Notes: a model not told the origin generated them from the letters alone. A stretch of 64,000 nucleotides of DNA from Eumeta japonica (GCA_005406025.1 BGZK01000097.1:682001-746000), one strand, 5' to 3'. Positions 12,701-24,150 are shown, numbered from the stretch's first letter. Program-made: numbers and translations.

Positions 12701-13961
12701 ATACAAATACACACAACCATATATATAAAATAATAATTTAAAAAGTATTATTCACACCGGTAAAAATTAACGGAGTGTCGACATTTTGTTCCATAATTCC
12801 TTATAGCAGAAACGAAATCGTTTCATAATTACTTCTTTCAATTAAGAACTTTTCCACACAAAAAGCTGAGATGCTCTGAATGGGTACACAAAAAAACGAA
12901 GAAAAAAATGAAAGGAGAGAGCTGAAGCAGATGACTGGACGAAGGGTGTTAATTCAAATTTGCAAAGCAATTTCTCTCGGGCCGAGGAAAAACCTTCGAG
13001 GTATATCGTACATCCGCTTTGGAGGTGCAGCTGAACTCGGTTGACAATTAAAATTTTCTTAACTAATCGCTTCTGGAGAATTAGAGGATATAAGTTCTTT
13101 GTTTTTTCAAAATTGGATAAACCGTACGAAAGATGAAATAAAACATTCTTGATATAATGAACGAATTTGTCACAAATTGTACTTTATGTTTGAATAGTTG
13201 TAAATGAAAAAAAAATGTTATTATGATTTACCGTTTGCGCATTTTGTGAAAATATTACTTAACGTTAATGTATTTTATTTAAAAATTGTGATCTTTCTTT
13301 ATATACGTGAGAAAGGAATAGTAAAAATGTGCTTTTTGTGCTCATCTGACATTAATGGATTCTAAATAAATACAAGATTGAAATGGGAGGCTTTTTCTAT
13401 TAATCATAGACTTTATTATGTTGATATATGTACTGGCTTAGGCGACTCAATCTCTAATGTAAAACGCAAAAATTTTGAATTATGATTTAGGAGAGTGTTA
13501 AAAAAAACATTGATCCAGTGCATCATTTACATCACAGTAAATGAACGGGTTTGTTATTAAAATTTCAAATACATTACTTTTGATATATAATTTTAAGAGG
13601 TCTATATATTATAGAATCGTAAATGTAATATGAAAGGTGTTGAAGCGATGTACGAAAATTGAACATTTTCTTCAAAATAACTACTTGGGTGTAATGATAA
13701 AAAATTATAATATAATGTTATGTATAAGTCGACCACTGCGCCACTAGACAGCGGAACGTGAGGTTTTCAGGCGTAGATTCGGATGGTCCTTTTATACTGA
13801 AAAGTTCATCTAGTTAACTTAAACTTTACTCGAGTTGTACATGAACCGTGTACACTGAAGCCAATAAAGTTATACATTTTGAGGTCTGAATTTTTACATT
13901 TAAGCACCTGAGCGGTTTGTTCTCATTTGCAATCGGTCGAGTTAATATAAAGTGGCCGTAT
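12701..13961. other. AT-rich non-coding DNA
   Basis: Nothing coding is recognised. A slightly GC-richer patch at about 12950-13040 has no identity. A possible acceptor near 13770 opens only a short frame. Confidence 0.5.
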
Positions 13962-14412
13962 AGTTGCAACATGCCGAAGGCCGAAGCGAGATCAGGGTTC
14001 CAGTACCTAGTGGGCTCGGGTCCATCGGATGAAAGCTTCACACTGTTGGCTGCTTTAGCTGCTCAGCAGCACACGGGTGTGATCTTCTCGGCCATGCGGT
14101 TGCACCTGGGGCCATCGACGCCACGTGCGCCGGTCGGAAGTTTCATCCAATTACAACGAAACTTTCGGGAAGTCTGCTCTTCTCTGGCAGAGTTGTACGG
14201 GCGACGATAACAGAACTGGTCCGCTACTCCTTGAACAGCAACGACTTGCTGGAGGCCGGAGCTGGTGGCGCCTCGCCTCTTAATCGATCGCTTGCATATG
14301 AACACACTGCATGTGACCGAGTGCCTGTTCGCGGCTGGCGGGCGGTTGGCGCCACCAGGAGCACGTACGCCGTCCCCGCGCGCGCCGCACGTGTCAAAAC
14401 TTTTATCGACTT
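13962..14412 (+). pseudogene. Intron-less coding remnant of unknown protein, frameshifted
   Basis: This GC-rich block stands out from its AT-rich surroundings and has coding-like composition. Frame one, from about 13971, reads MPKAEARSGFQYLVGSG and continues through TLLAALAAQQHTG and FREVCSSLAELYG to a stop at about 14208. A shift then gives ITELVRYSLNSNDLLEAG (14202-14257), and a second shift returns to the first frame with DRLHMNTLHVTECLFAAGG (about 14286-14342). Together they suggest one helical protein of at least 130 residues broken by two indels. No introns are visible inside, which suggests a processed pseudogene or a decayed exon. I do not recognise the family and assign no function. 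The antisense frame at 14063-14305 is read as a shadow. Confidence 0.5.
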
Positions 14413-14789
14413 ACGTATTTACACTGGTTAAAATAATGCGTACCTCTTTATTTGCACGCGGCCCAAATCTAACGGGCGAGCGTCTATCCTGTTTCCTTGT
14501 TTTTCTAAAACTTTCTACAGTTATGATATGTCTTTATTCATATATAGTATTCCTTTTTTTTTGCGTGGTGCTTAAACTGGATGAGCGGGTTTTTATATAG
14601 TTTTCGTGCTTTATCTCGAATGTTAGATTCCGCTACTCGACAATATATGACGTTCTACATTTAGTATTAAATATTAACAAATGATAACTAACTTAATTTT
14701 ACAACGCTACAAGGGTTAAATAAAAAGAAACCTATTCTTCTCACAATTTACGTGAATCTTTCAAAGAATACAGACATTATTCTCTCATC

Positions 14790-15030
14790 TCAGCTTCCGT
14801 TGTTGCATTTCGTCTAGTGAGTGAGATTCCGGGTGACCCAATCCCCCTACGTCACTTTATTACCCCATCATCGACCCACTTACCTTTCCATCAACTCAAT
14901 TTCCTCTTTAATAGATTCCAATACAGGAAGTTGGCAACGCACTGTTAACTCTTCTGGGGTTGCCAGTATCTATGGGCAGCGATGACAATCTAATCTTTAA
15001 TGATTTACGTGCGCATTTGCTCCACGAAAA
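14790..15030 (+). repeat. Dispersed lepidopteran repeat (GGAAGTTGGCAACGCACT type)
   Basis: The sequence contains GTTGCATTTCGTCTAGTGAG, then GAAGTTGGCAACGCACTG, AACTCTTCTGGGGTTGCCAG and CTATGGGCAGCGATGA. I recall this word order as a very abundant dispersed repeat in moth and butterfly genomes. No coding frame is present. It is one of the better clues to the host order, resting on remembered sequence similarity rather than a search. Confidence 0.65.
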
Positions 15031-15202
15031 TGCTAAAAAAAAAATCTAAACAAAAATCTTGGAAGTCCCACAGCATACTCTGAATAGTTGTCAAGAAGAA
15101 ATGTGCATATTCCGTAATGCTTAATTTTACCAAAGACTAGTAGGACGATTTATAAGAATCCTGACTTACACATAATCGTTTTTGAGGTGCCGCAAATCCT
15201 GA

Positions 15203-15411
15203 TTATTAAAACGGAACACTTATAGGATCACTCGTGTTTCTGCCTGTCTGTTCGTATGTCATAGCAAATTTGAATTAGAGTTAACTTATGTACGCCAAGC
15301 TTTTGTGATTAGGTCGTCTAACTCTGTATAAGTATTCTTATTTTATATATTTCACTAAAATAGACCGTGACAGACAAACACAAGGGTAATGTTATAAGGA
15401 TTCCGTATTTT
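15203..15411. mobile_element. Small TIR repeat, family 2 copy 2
   Basis: The left end AAAACGGAACACTTATAGGA and the right end GTTATAAGGATTCCGTATTT are imperfect inverted repeats. Inside them CTGTCTGTTCGTATGTCA faces GTGACAGACAAACACAAGGG. The middle is AT-rich. It is the better preserved relative of the copy at 12.5-12.7 kb, with no coding capacity. Confidence 0.65.
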
Positions 15412-16078
15412 CGATTCTATTCTGTATTCCGTATATGCGAAACGTTAAAAATGATTAACACTTTAAAAATTGTAATACAAGCAATCAAATACAGAATGGA
15501 ATCGATCATCCATGTTTCCACAAATATTTATAATATCTTCCTTTTTAAAACACTTCGCCAAAATAACTACAACAAAAATATATCATCGAAAATATACTAA
15601 TAAATCATATAAAACAATTTTTACACAACCCTAGTAAATGCTCGGCCAGCCATCGCGAGCGCCGTGTCGGACGCTGCGTGTAGGTGCGCTGCGAAGCGAG
15701 CCCCGGGTACGTGACAACTCGAATACCCGCCCTGTGTTCGGGCTATGCAATGAGTTATTTTTAAAGAATTTATCTAGTCTCTTACCTACAAATGACACGA
15801 TATTGTTAGTGTTGTAAAGGTCGCCGAAGGTATTTTTACATTAGTCTCTGATTTTCCACATGTGTTCCACTCATCTCAACAAACAAAGCAAACTAAAGCA
15901 AATTATCGCGTAAACCATACTTCATGCAACTTATAGACTCACAGGTAGCAATTGACTTGGTGAACTGCATGAACGCACATAGGGGAGGACGCGGCGTGAT
16001 TCGATCTTCAGCAAGATCGAATCACGAAGATTGAACCATTTTACATTTCCACAACACGTTTAAAGCTATTTTTTTCAG
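15412..16078. other. Non-coding DNA with a GC-rich patch and a hairpin
   Basis: A GC-rich patch at 15640-15745 has no repeat identity and could be regulatory. Positions 15995-16026 are a perfect hairpin with 14-bp arms CGTGATTCGATCTT and a CAGC loop. Nothing coding is seen. Confidence 0.5.
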
Positions 16079-16143
16079 AAACGGCCACTTTAATGACTAT
16101 AGTTCCTTTGGTAAAGTTCTTTTGGAAAAGAAGACGATTGTGA
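16079..16143 (+). other. Weak candidate alternative terminal exon
   Basis: The acceptor AGCTATTTTTTTCAG is followed in phase 1 by ETATLMTIVPLVKFFW, then KRRRL and TGA at 16141-16143. The phase matches the donor at 4358, and the hydrophobic run with a basic end resembles the layout of the exon at 6347. It is short and could be chance. Confidence 0.25.
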
Positions 16144-16181
16144 ATATTTGCGGAAAGATGCATGATCGAATCCATACTATA

Positions 16182-17438
16182 TAAGATTGAAGAAAAAATT
16201 TCTTCCTATTATTTAAATAAATTCAAGATAATTTTCTCATCATATTCTATTTATGATTAATTATAATACAAATATACCATTTAGTTAAACTTGTCATTTT
16301 ATATGTAGTGACATAATCCCATTACTGTAGAAATTTTGGGACTTCCGATCAAAAAACTGTGACAAGTAGTTTTCACAGTCTGACATATTAATCTGTTATT
16401 ATCCAAAGAATTTTGAAGAGTCTGGAACAGGTGAAAATCTAAGAATAAGGTCAGGAATACATGATACATGCATTAACATTTTCTTATTAAATTTTCTCAA
16501 TATTTGCTAAGTGACTAAAGATGTGTCTGATCTAACGTTATCATGATGAAAAATCACATCCTCTGTGTTGATTAATTACGGTCGGTTTTTCTTCGTGCTT
16601 GAGGCTCATCAGCTGTTGACTGTAGAGATCCGAATTAAAGAATTTGCTCGAGAGTAAAAGCTCATAACGAATAATGACTTTCCAATCCCACCATACACAT
16701 ACCATTAACTTATTATGAGTTAATCCGGGTTTAGCTATAGTCTGTGAAGCTTGGTTGCCATGTTCTTTTTCGCACGTTTTTGTGGTAGGTAATCCCTTCT
16801 TCAACCCCAGTGATCAATATTTTCAAAAACGGTTCTATTTCATTAAGTTTCAATAGAGAAGCGTAAATGAGTACAGGATTCATTAGATTTTTCGCAGTAA
16901 GCTGGCGTGGGACCCAAGTATCGAGTTTTTTTGTTTATCTAGTTTTTTTTTTCAAATGGTTCAAAACTGTTTTATTGTCAATCCCAGCTCTTCAGCTATG
17001 TTGTAACAATGAATATTCTGATCTCGCTTTACATTGTCCAAAATCGCATCGACTTTATCCGTCACAGGTTGTTCAAAGCAATTTTCATTTTGGACATCAA
17101 ATTTACCGGACTGAAAATGCTTAAACCAGTTTTGTGTTACTCTTATCGACACAGCATTAGGTCCATAAACATTACTATTTTTTTTCGCGACTTGTTTTGC
17201 ATTTTTCTCATTTTTGTAATAAAACTTCAAAATGTTTAGATTATCTACTTTAGTTTCGCATATTTCAGTGGCCATAAAATCAATAGAAAAATGGCGGGAC
17301 ACCGTTTTTACTTTGGATTTTTTTTTTTTTTGAATACAATCAATTTAAGGGTATTAATCAGATACAAATAGCACAAGCAAAGATATTTCAATGTAACTTT
17401 TTACTTAAAAACACGAAAAATTTTTCTCTCTGATCAAA
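16182..17438 (-). mobile_element. Degenerate mariner element A, with TIRs and TA target duplication
   Basis: The element is 1,257 bp, close to the usual mariner length of about 1.3 kb. Its low-coordinate end TAAGATTGAAGAAAAAATTT and, read on the minus strand, its high-coordinate end TTTGATCAGAGAGAAAAATT are imperfect terminal inverted repeats. Both match the ends of element B at 19.9-21.0 kb. TA dinucleotides flank it at 16180-16181 and 17439-17440, the mariner target duplication. It carries the dead transposase gene listed separately. Confidence 0.85.
16265..17305 (-). pseudogene. Mariner transposase pseudogene (element A)
   Basis: The reading starts at 17305 on the minus strand, where the ancestral ATG (kept in element B) is ACG, so the natural start is lost. 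The first block reads SRHFSIDFMATEICETK and then NVYGPNAVSIRVTQNWFKHF, the helix-turn-helix DNA-binding region, up to DNVKRDQNIHCYNIAEELG. After a break, the frame near 16541-16804 keeps VWWDWK and YELL of the catalytic domain. A further shift gives HHDNVRSDTSLVT, with the second catalytic Asp, then SLQNSLD and QKFYSNGIMSL-like sequence at the carboxy end. Several frameshifts and stops, plus the missing segment around the first catalytic Asp, make it non-functional. Identity as mariner is clear; the subfamily is not assigned. Confidence 0.85.
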
Positions 17439-18033
17439 TATATAAATTTTCGAAAGCATCTCATTTTAATTTTATGACTGTATATATTTTTAATAGTAGA
17501 TACATAGATACTACATGTCACCATCTAACTATCGGCGCTTCTTAGGGAACTTGTGAATTGAATTAACATAGAAACTTTGTGTAAGCTATGACACACTTAC
17601 ACTATCGGATACGCATCAAAAACCTTTTACATCCGCGCGAATCACCTTTTCGAGTGCCCTTAAATATCGCGGCCTGTCGTGAAAAACAATTACATCGCCG
17701 ACAAATCCCCCGCCCTTGTTCAACAACACGCGTCAACCGGAAGTTATTGCTTGTTACTGAAAATATTGTTTCAGTTGCGCGTAACACGGAATTTTTTAAC
17801 GTTAGACGGTACGAACACTGCTAGCGGGAAAAATTCTTATTTTCTCACCTGGATTATCCGTGGGCGAATTCTGGACTACTGTGTGTCAAGTTTTATTTAC
17901 CTACCTTCTTATGGTGGGACTTTATTTTAGATTGAGGGACTCGGACCTCAAGCTTTCCGTCCTAGTCTACTACTATCAGGGGCTGCTGACGACTGCCATG
18001 AAAAGGACTGTGGCCTGCGACTTAACGGCGAAC
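17439..18033. other. Non-coding DNA between mariner A and a SINE
   Basis: The region has near-average base composition with a GC-richer part at 17600-17760. An open frame at 17776-17930 follows a possible acceptor (ATTGTTTCAG) in phase 0 and has no family match. Nothing is confidently identified. Confidence 0.45.
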
Positions 18034-18240
18034 GTTGGTGGATGATTTAGGCTATCGGCTTCAGATCAGAAGGTACCGGGTTTGATCCTGACCACGAACG
18101 AATTTATCGATGAGTCTTTTATGTAAGTCGAATTTGAAACACACGTTTAGAGCTTCAGCGAGCACATTAAGCCGTCCAGTGCAACGGACAAAATACTACG
18201 AAATAGTAGTATTTTGTTCGTATTATTGTTGACACCAAAT
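18034..18240 (+). mobile_element. tRNA-derived SINE, copy 1
   Basis: A box-A-like GGTGGATGATTTAGG at 18037 is followed by CTTCAGATCAGAAGG (anticodon-arm-like) and a box-B-like CCGGGTTTGATCCTGACC at 18077. The body continues with GCGAGCACATTAAGCCGTC near 18158, matching AGAGCACGTTGAATGTCG of the copy at 51.0 kb. The end is taken over by a perfect hairpin at 18188-18217 (12-bp arms ACAAAATACTAC around GAAATA). No open frame is expected or seen. Confidence 0.65.
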
Positions 18241-18486
18241 ACAGTGTTTATATTGCGTTGAACCAATTTTTAAAATAAACCAATTCTTAGAAGCATATGA
18301 GTGTAGTGCGATAAGATGTGATCAAATTGTTAGTAGTGAAAAATGTAAAGTCAATAATATTCATAAGAGAAAATAACTTATAGATTTTGTTAATTTTCAA
18401 TTAGTCTTGATAAATAAATATTATCATTCTATCGCTTAAGGTGATAGTGTACCTCAGAACAAGCAAGCAACTATTTAAGGTGGTTA

Positions 18487-19188
18487 GAAATTACTACACA
18501 GAAATGCCCTAGAGATGAAAAAAAGTACGTTGTTACACTTTTTTCATGTTTCCCGCACAGAATAGTTGTAAGCATTTTAGTCGCTCATAAATAAAAAAAA
18601 AACAAGTAGGTATGACGTCTATTACTATTAAACTAGGGTAAACTAAAATGCATCAGCAAAAGAGCGTATCATCATGGCACTTACATCCCTTTGTTGAGAA
18701 GCGCAGTTTTTCAGCAACAACTCGAAAACAGTATATCTGAGCATATTCAAAAAAAAATTCATTAAAGCTATTCATTGAGCATTATCTTCGTTTTTTTTTT
18801 GTACATATGGTGTAGAAAATAAAGAGGGGACACAATTTCACCAAGTTTCGGAGCGATTATTTCATAAATTATTCAAGTATTCAGAAAAGTTTCTTAAAAA
18901 TCTTAAAGTGTTTTTAAAAGAACTATAGAAATATATACTATTATTTGATGTTTGCTAAAAAATGTTTTTCATCTACTGTTACATGTATAAAGTGCTCCCC
19001 CTAGAAACATTTGTTTTTTGATATTTAACTATCAAACTAAGTAGCGGCTCATACAAGACACCTGCACTATCGTCTTGTAGTTCTTGAATAAAATGCCTGT
19101 GCCATACGTACGGACGGATGGACGGACGGACGAACATGACGAAACTATATGGGTTCTTTTTTGCCATTTTGGCTCCGAACCCTTAAAA
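18487..19188 (+). mobile_element. Non-autonomous TIR element, family 1 copy 2
   Basis: From TGTTACACTTTTTTCATGTT to GCCATTTTGGCTCCGAACCC this copy parallels the element at 261-1020, including GTTTCCCGCACAGAATAG, CATCAGCAAAAGAGCGTATC and a GACGGATGGACGGACGGAC block just inside the right end. The left TIR is badly eroded. A minus-strand open frame at 18979-19167 lies wholly within the repeat and is not a gene. Confidence 0.75.
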
Positions 19189-19910
19189 GGACTCGGTGCA
19201 TTACATATCGATAATTAAAACACCTTCGTATGTCAAATAAAATATATCATTTCTTCAGAATAGTTATGAAGACTACAAAACACTGTGGCGACGGTTTCGT
19301 TAACAAATTCAATGACATGCTTTGTTTTCATTAATAAAAAACAATAATTAGCTAACCAATAATAAAATGCATTGACTGCTTATTAGAAATATTATTAATA
19401 TTTGGCTACAATAAAATTAAATCTGTAGAACTACCCAATTTGCTAACTACGTCATGCTCCTTCATGGTCCTTCGAGACCATATTGTCATCAAGCCAACTG
19501 CGTAGATCGTTAGTACTTAAGCGCTCAGTTTGGGCGCACAGACTTAGTGCATAAAAGCCTGTTACAGTTTTTATTTTTATATATAGTATCACCTTAAGTA
19601 TATACGATGATTAATGTAAGCCAAATATGTGTTGAAAACGCATAGAAGAAAGCCCGCACAGCCTTGTGTCTGGACTTTCATATATGCATTTTTGCTGCAC
19701 CACTTTCACGGATCATAACCAAAAATTGTACAATTGTTAAATTTTATTTTATACTATTTTATTTTTACATATAAGAGTCTATGGATGTTCTGCTGTGTGT
19801 GCGTACTATATCACTGTTATACTACTTTAATAGAATAATTATAGGTTTCTGTTTTTGTTGCTACATACTCCTATCACCCCGCTCCAAAAACGTATATATA
19901 TCCATAAATA
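19189..19910. other. AT-rich non-coding DNA
   Basis: Nothing coding is recognised. A slightly GC-richer stretch at 19440-19560 (GGTCCTTCGAGACC) might be an old retroelement scrap, but it is too short to name. Confidence 0.45.
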
Positions 19911-20991
19911 CTAGGTAGGAGAAAAAGTTTTTTCGTATTTTATAAGCAAAAAGGTGCATTAAAATGTCTTTGGTTGTGCTATTTGAATCTGACAATTAAA
20001 ATGATGACATTTAAAAAAAAAGAAAAAGTAACAATGGTGTTCCGCCATTATTTTTATATTGTTTTTATGTCCACCAAAATATGTGAAACCAAAATGCAAA
20101 TTCTATACATTTTTAAATTTTTCAACAAAAAAAAAGAAAATTGCAATACAAGTCACGGAAAAAAAGTAACGTTTATGGACCTAATGCAGTGTGGGTAAGA
20201 GTAGCACAAAACAAATTTAAGCGTTTTCAACCCAGTAACTTTGATGTCAAAGATAAACCTCGTTTTGGTCGATCTGTTATGGATAAAGTTGGTGCCATTT
20301 TGGAAAATGTAGAGCAAGATCAGCATATTAGTAACAACAAAGCTGAAGAAACCCATTTGAATAAAGCTCAGTACTTGGGTCCCACACGATCTCACTGAAA
20401 GAAATCTACTGAATCTTGTATTCATTTCCGACTCTCTATCGTAACATAATAAAACCAAAGTGTTCTTGAAAATATGGTGATGAAAAATGGATTACGTACC
20501 TCAAGAACGTACGAAAAAGATTATAGTCAAAAGGCAAGCAAGTTCCACAGACTCCAGCAAATCCAGCATTAATTTGCAATAAGTGTGTATGGTATGTGTA
20601 TGGAGGGGATTGAAAGGGCATTATTCATTATGAGCTTTTAACGCCGGGTAAAACCATCAATTTGAATCTCTACTTCCAACAGAAAGGGTGTGATTTATCA
20701 CCATGATAGCGCCAGATCATACACATCTTTAGCCACTCAGCGAACATCGAGAGAATTTGGTTGGGAAGTATAAATGCATCCAACATATTATAGCCCTGAC
20801 CTTGCTCCCCCAGACTTTAACTTGTTTCAGTGTCTTTAAAATTCTTTAGGTGATGTTAGGCTAACATCAAAAGAGGACTATCAAAACTACTAGTCTCAGT
20901 TTTTTGATCAGAATTAATAAATAAAATATGATGAAAAATTATCTTGATTTGTATATAATATATAATACGAAAAAACTTTTCCCTGACCTTA
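19911..20991 (+). mobile_element. Degenerate mariner element B, with TIRs and TA target duplication
   Basis: The ends CTAGGTAGGAGAAAAAGTTT and (complement of the right end) TAAGGTCAGGGAAAAGTTTT are terminal inverted repeats sharing GTTTTTTCGTATT further in. TA occurs at 19909-19910 and 20992-20993 as the target duplication. At 1,081 bp it is about 200 bp shorter than a full mariner, indicating internal deletion. It belongs to the same family as element A and lies in the opposite orientation about 2.5 kb away. Confidence 0.88.
20034..20920 (+). pseudogene. Mariner transposase pseudogene (element B)
   Basis: Translation starts at ATG 20034 (MVFRHYFYIVFMSTKICETK). After a shift it gives NVYGPNAVWVRVAQNKFKRF and NFDVKDKPRFGR, the paired helix-turn-helix region and linker. 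LGPTRSH overlaps a shift to WVPHDLTERN. The first catalytic Asp is preserved in GDEKWITY (about 20487). HHDSARSYTSLAT gives the second Asp, and YSPDLAPPDFNLF the third (about 20800-20826), the D,D34D arrangement of mariners. The WWDWKG motif is damaged (YGGD then a stop), and several stops and shifts interrupt the frame. The gene is dead. Confidence 0.85.
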
Positions 20992-22616
20992 TAATTTGTT
21001 TCAAATTGTGTATAGAATGAGTTTTATTTACAACCGTTGTCACTGATGCTGGAATAACTTCCAGGACTGGCGGCTTGACTAATTCTTCGAGGCCCAAAAT
21101 GACTGCATTTATATATTTTAAATTAAAAACTATTTGTTCAACTTGCGCACTTGGTCTGCGTTTGAAGCCTATATCTTCTGATTTGAAAAGAAAGATCTGG
21201 TCCCACGGATAGCACACATGCCATTCGGTTCTTTACAAAATATACATTGTTTTGTATTACACGTATTTATTTGATTTATTTGGTTTGACTGAAATAATTT
21301 AAAGAATGAAATGCTCAAGTTGGTTTTATATTACTCTCATTAACAAACAAATAGACTGATGTTATATTTTAAATATACATACGCGTTATACATGCATATT
21401 TATGTACAACATAATTCTCACTGTACAAGTTTTTACAAATTTTAATGCCTCCACAAAAACCTGGAAAATTAAACATCCGAGGATAAAGTTACAGGCAAAG
21501 AAAATAAAAACAATCACTCACAAATATTATTTTATCATAAATGAAATTTTCAAGAAAAAAAAACTGATAAGGCTATTAAAACATATATCTATAACCTAGT
21601 AATAGCATCAAACACAAATCACAAAAATATTTATTTATAAAAAATAAATTAAAAACAAGGGTCGAAGTTCAATTTAAAGAATCCTTACATTAGCTGGAGG
21701 AAATTCGACCGAGCGCAGTCATCTCGAGCGTTCACTTCATTTGCTGTTTATTACGAAATTTCAAAAGGCATTAGCCCGGGGACAAAAGCGACAAGCATTT
21801 CCGTCTCTTTCGCGCCGCGAACATTAGACAGAGACGAATATACGATTAAAAGCCCGGTCAATTTCATTTTGTGCGCTCCGTGTTTACCAAAGGCCGCATT
21901 TAAACACTGAGTAACGAACTGAATCGGCGTGTTCGTCTATCACCTCAAAAATTGCCGTTTGTGAGTTCACAGTGCGAGCTTCATTTTGATTGCTATGCAA
22001 TTGTAATTTAACAAATACTGGTAGGAAGTGAATATAGGTTTATTATGCGAGTTAATTATTTAGTGTCAGAGTAAAAGTTTTCAGCTTCAAACACGTTTAT
22101 AGATTAATACATTGTATGTTTGTGTTCCAATATTATATATAAATATTAATAACAAGTACACTAACCACTTATTATATTTAGGATAGATTTTTTATTCAAA
22201 AATAATATGTTATTTTTTGTATTTAGTACCTTCTTTAGGCGTAATCTCAGGAAAGGGCGAGTATAAGAATTTATGCAGTACTTTTAATATAGTTGCTAAC
22301 TAATGTTTATTTCGCATATGATATTCAAAACATATGGAATGCTCCCAAACATATTACTGCTTTTTTTTATTTAATTTGACGTATTGATATATTTAGGATA
22401 AAATTTATTCCTCCTTGTGTTTTGCCAATTTAGGTGACTATCGCATTATGTATGCGTCAAGTATTCGATTCGGCAGCTGTTGCGGTATTTATATATTAAC
22501 TAGCTGGCTCGTCAGACATTGATATGTCTTTTTCGGCAACTAGCATGACCGTTTAGTATATGACCGCCATTCTGTCCGCGTGTGCATAAAATAACTTTTT
22601 CATTTTTTACATTAAA
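20992..22616. other. Non-coding DNA with a GC-rich island
   Basis: Apart from an island at about 21690-21965 the sequence is AT-rich and shows nothing. The island is not an obvious repeat; it contains several CpG-rich clusters (TCTTTCGCGCCGCGAACATT) and may be a conserved regulatory element. Confidence 0.45.
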
Positions 22617-23092
22617 ATGTCCTTCCTTCTTCTTCTTCTTACGTTCTTCCACGTGACTCATCTGCCCATCCGGTCACCTGGTCACCGGTCTTCTCTTCAT
22701 CGGGCCATCCGGTTATCCATTCATTTAGCTATCCATCCGTTCATCTTCCCGGTTGTACATCCATCCATTCACGCATCGGGCCATTGGGCCAACGGTCCTA
22801 CTCCCTAACTGGCTATCTAACCGACCGGCGATGCGACTATTCACCAATCCGATTATGTATATATAAATTTAATCATCCAATTATCCGGACTTCCACCCAT
22901 CTGACTGTCCACCCATCTAATTATCCGGCCATTCTCTCGTACACCAGGATATGCCATGCGGTCATCCATCCGGCTATCATACCTTTACCGAAATACGTTC
23001 TTGTTACCCTGCAACTATTGTACAATTCACTCATTCCGCCATTTGGCTATCATTCCATTCGGCTATCCAGACGTTTGTATTTATTTACATAG
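22617..23092 (+). repeat. Degenerate CCAT/CCGG-type tetranucleotide satellite
   Basis: The sequence is dominated by four-base words of the type CCAT, CCGG, TCAT, CTAT and TTAT kept in register for over 400 bp (for example CCATCCGGTTATCCATTCAT). Because the period is 4, all three frames become rich in His, Ile, Pro and Ser, which explains the open frames at 22617-22808 and 22784-23092. They are not credible genes. Confidence 0.8.
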
Positions 23093-23999
23093 TTTTATCA
23101 AATTTCGTTGACCACGCTGACATATCATCAACGCGTGGTCAACGCTTGACACTATTTATGAATAATAAACACTATTATACATAAATAGTACCAATTTATG
23201 GATATTAAATTCAATAATGACTCGACCAAAGCACCACCTATCGAGTCTGAATTTTATAATTTTTTTTATTAGCCCTAGTCCATTTAGTATATTTTGTAAA
23301 TACGTCTCCCTTTAGTTTGTAAATATAAAATCTGTTTAAAACTCAAAATAACTCCATCTACCAGCCTTTTACATAGCTATGGACCATATTATCTAAAATA
23401 TAAATGTTTTGTAAGAATACAACTTCAAGCAGTTAAATAGTTCACCATTTACACAATTATTCACAAATGCGCCAAAAAAGTATAATATAGATATATATAT
23501 ATATACTGCTTGAAGTTGCATTCTGAGCAACTTCTGATAAATATATATATAATTCTGATAATTATATATATATACATAAATAAGCTTGATTTATCATGAA
23601 ATTCTAGTTGCTCTGTACCGGTAGAATTTCAAATGCTGCTTTCAATTCAAAGCTACATTAAAACGCAAATAAAAAAGAAGAAAGATATATGTAAACTAAA
23701 TTACTATCTTGCTTGATACAAGCTTTTGAAATCCTTTGTTGTAATAGAATATTAGATACAATTATGGATATTTATTTTTTTAGTGATTATCCTAACATCG
23801 TGCTTATATAAGTAGATAGTTCTATGCAGGATTAAGATTGATCTATTTTGTATTATTCGTCGATAGAAATAATATTTATTGGCACATCCTTGTATAAAAT
23901 TATTATTTTCATTTTAGTGCAACTGAATTTTTGAATAAAAGCTACTATGAAAGAAAATTCTTTTATTGAGAAGTTTATTTTCAACTTTTTAATTTGCCT
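23093..23999. other. AT-rich non-coding DNA with hairpins and AT microsatellite
   Basis: Two hairpins lie back to back: 23106-23144 (12-bp arms CGTTGACCACGC) and 23151-23189 (10-bp arms ACTATTTATG). A further inverted repeat pairs CAACTTCAAGCAGT at 23420 with its complement at 23505, enclosing an AT microsatellite at 23489-23506; another AT-rich run lies near 23540-23575. No genes are seen. Confidence 0.55.
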
Positions 24000-24150
24000 T
24001 AATCTGTGAGTTTTTTTTTAAAGACGATAGAAATACAAACACTGCGAAAATTTCAACTGTTAACTATTACGGTTCATTAGATACAGACCGCTGACAGGCA
24101 AACGGACCGACAAACAGACTGATAAACAGAGAGACAGTTCTTGTAAACAT
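24000..24150. repeat. Fragment of a lepidopteran CCGT/GACAGAC repeat
   Basis: GAAAATTTCAACTGTTAACT, ATTACGGTTCATTAGATACAG and a run of ACGGACCGACAAACAGAC correspond to the right half of the repeat at 27.85-28.2 kb (AATATTTCTACTGTCTAACT, ACAGTTCATAATAGACAG). Only this part is preserved. Confidence 0.6.

Noticed and set aside
17776..17933. Exon after the ATTGTTTCAG acceptor
   Set aside because: The long frame is phase 0, not matching the donor at 4358, and has no recognisable domain.
18979..19167. Minus-strand 62-codon gene
   Set aside because: It lies entirely inside the non-autonomous TIR element.
22617..23092. Two overlapping His/Ile/Pro-rich open frames as genes
   Set aside because: They are produced by a degenerate four-base repeat that is open in several frames.
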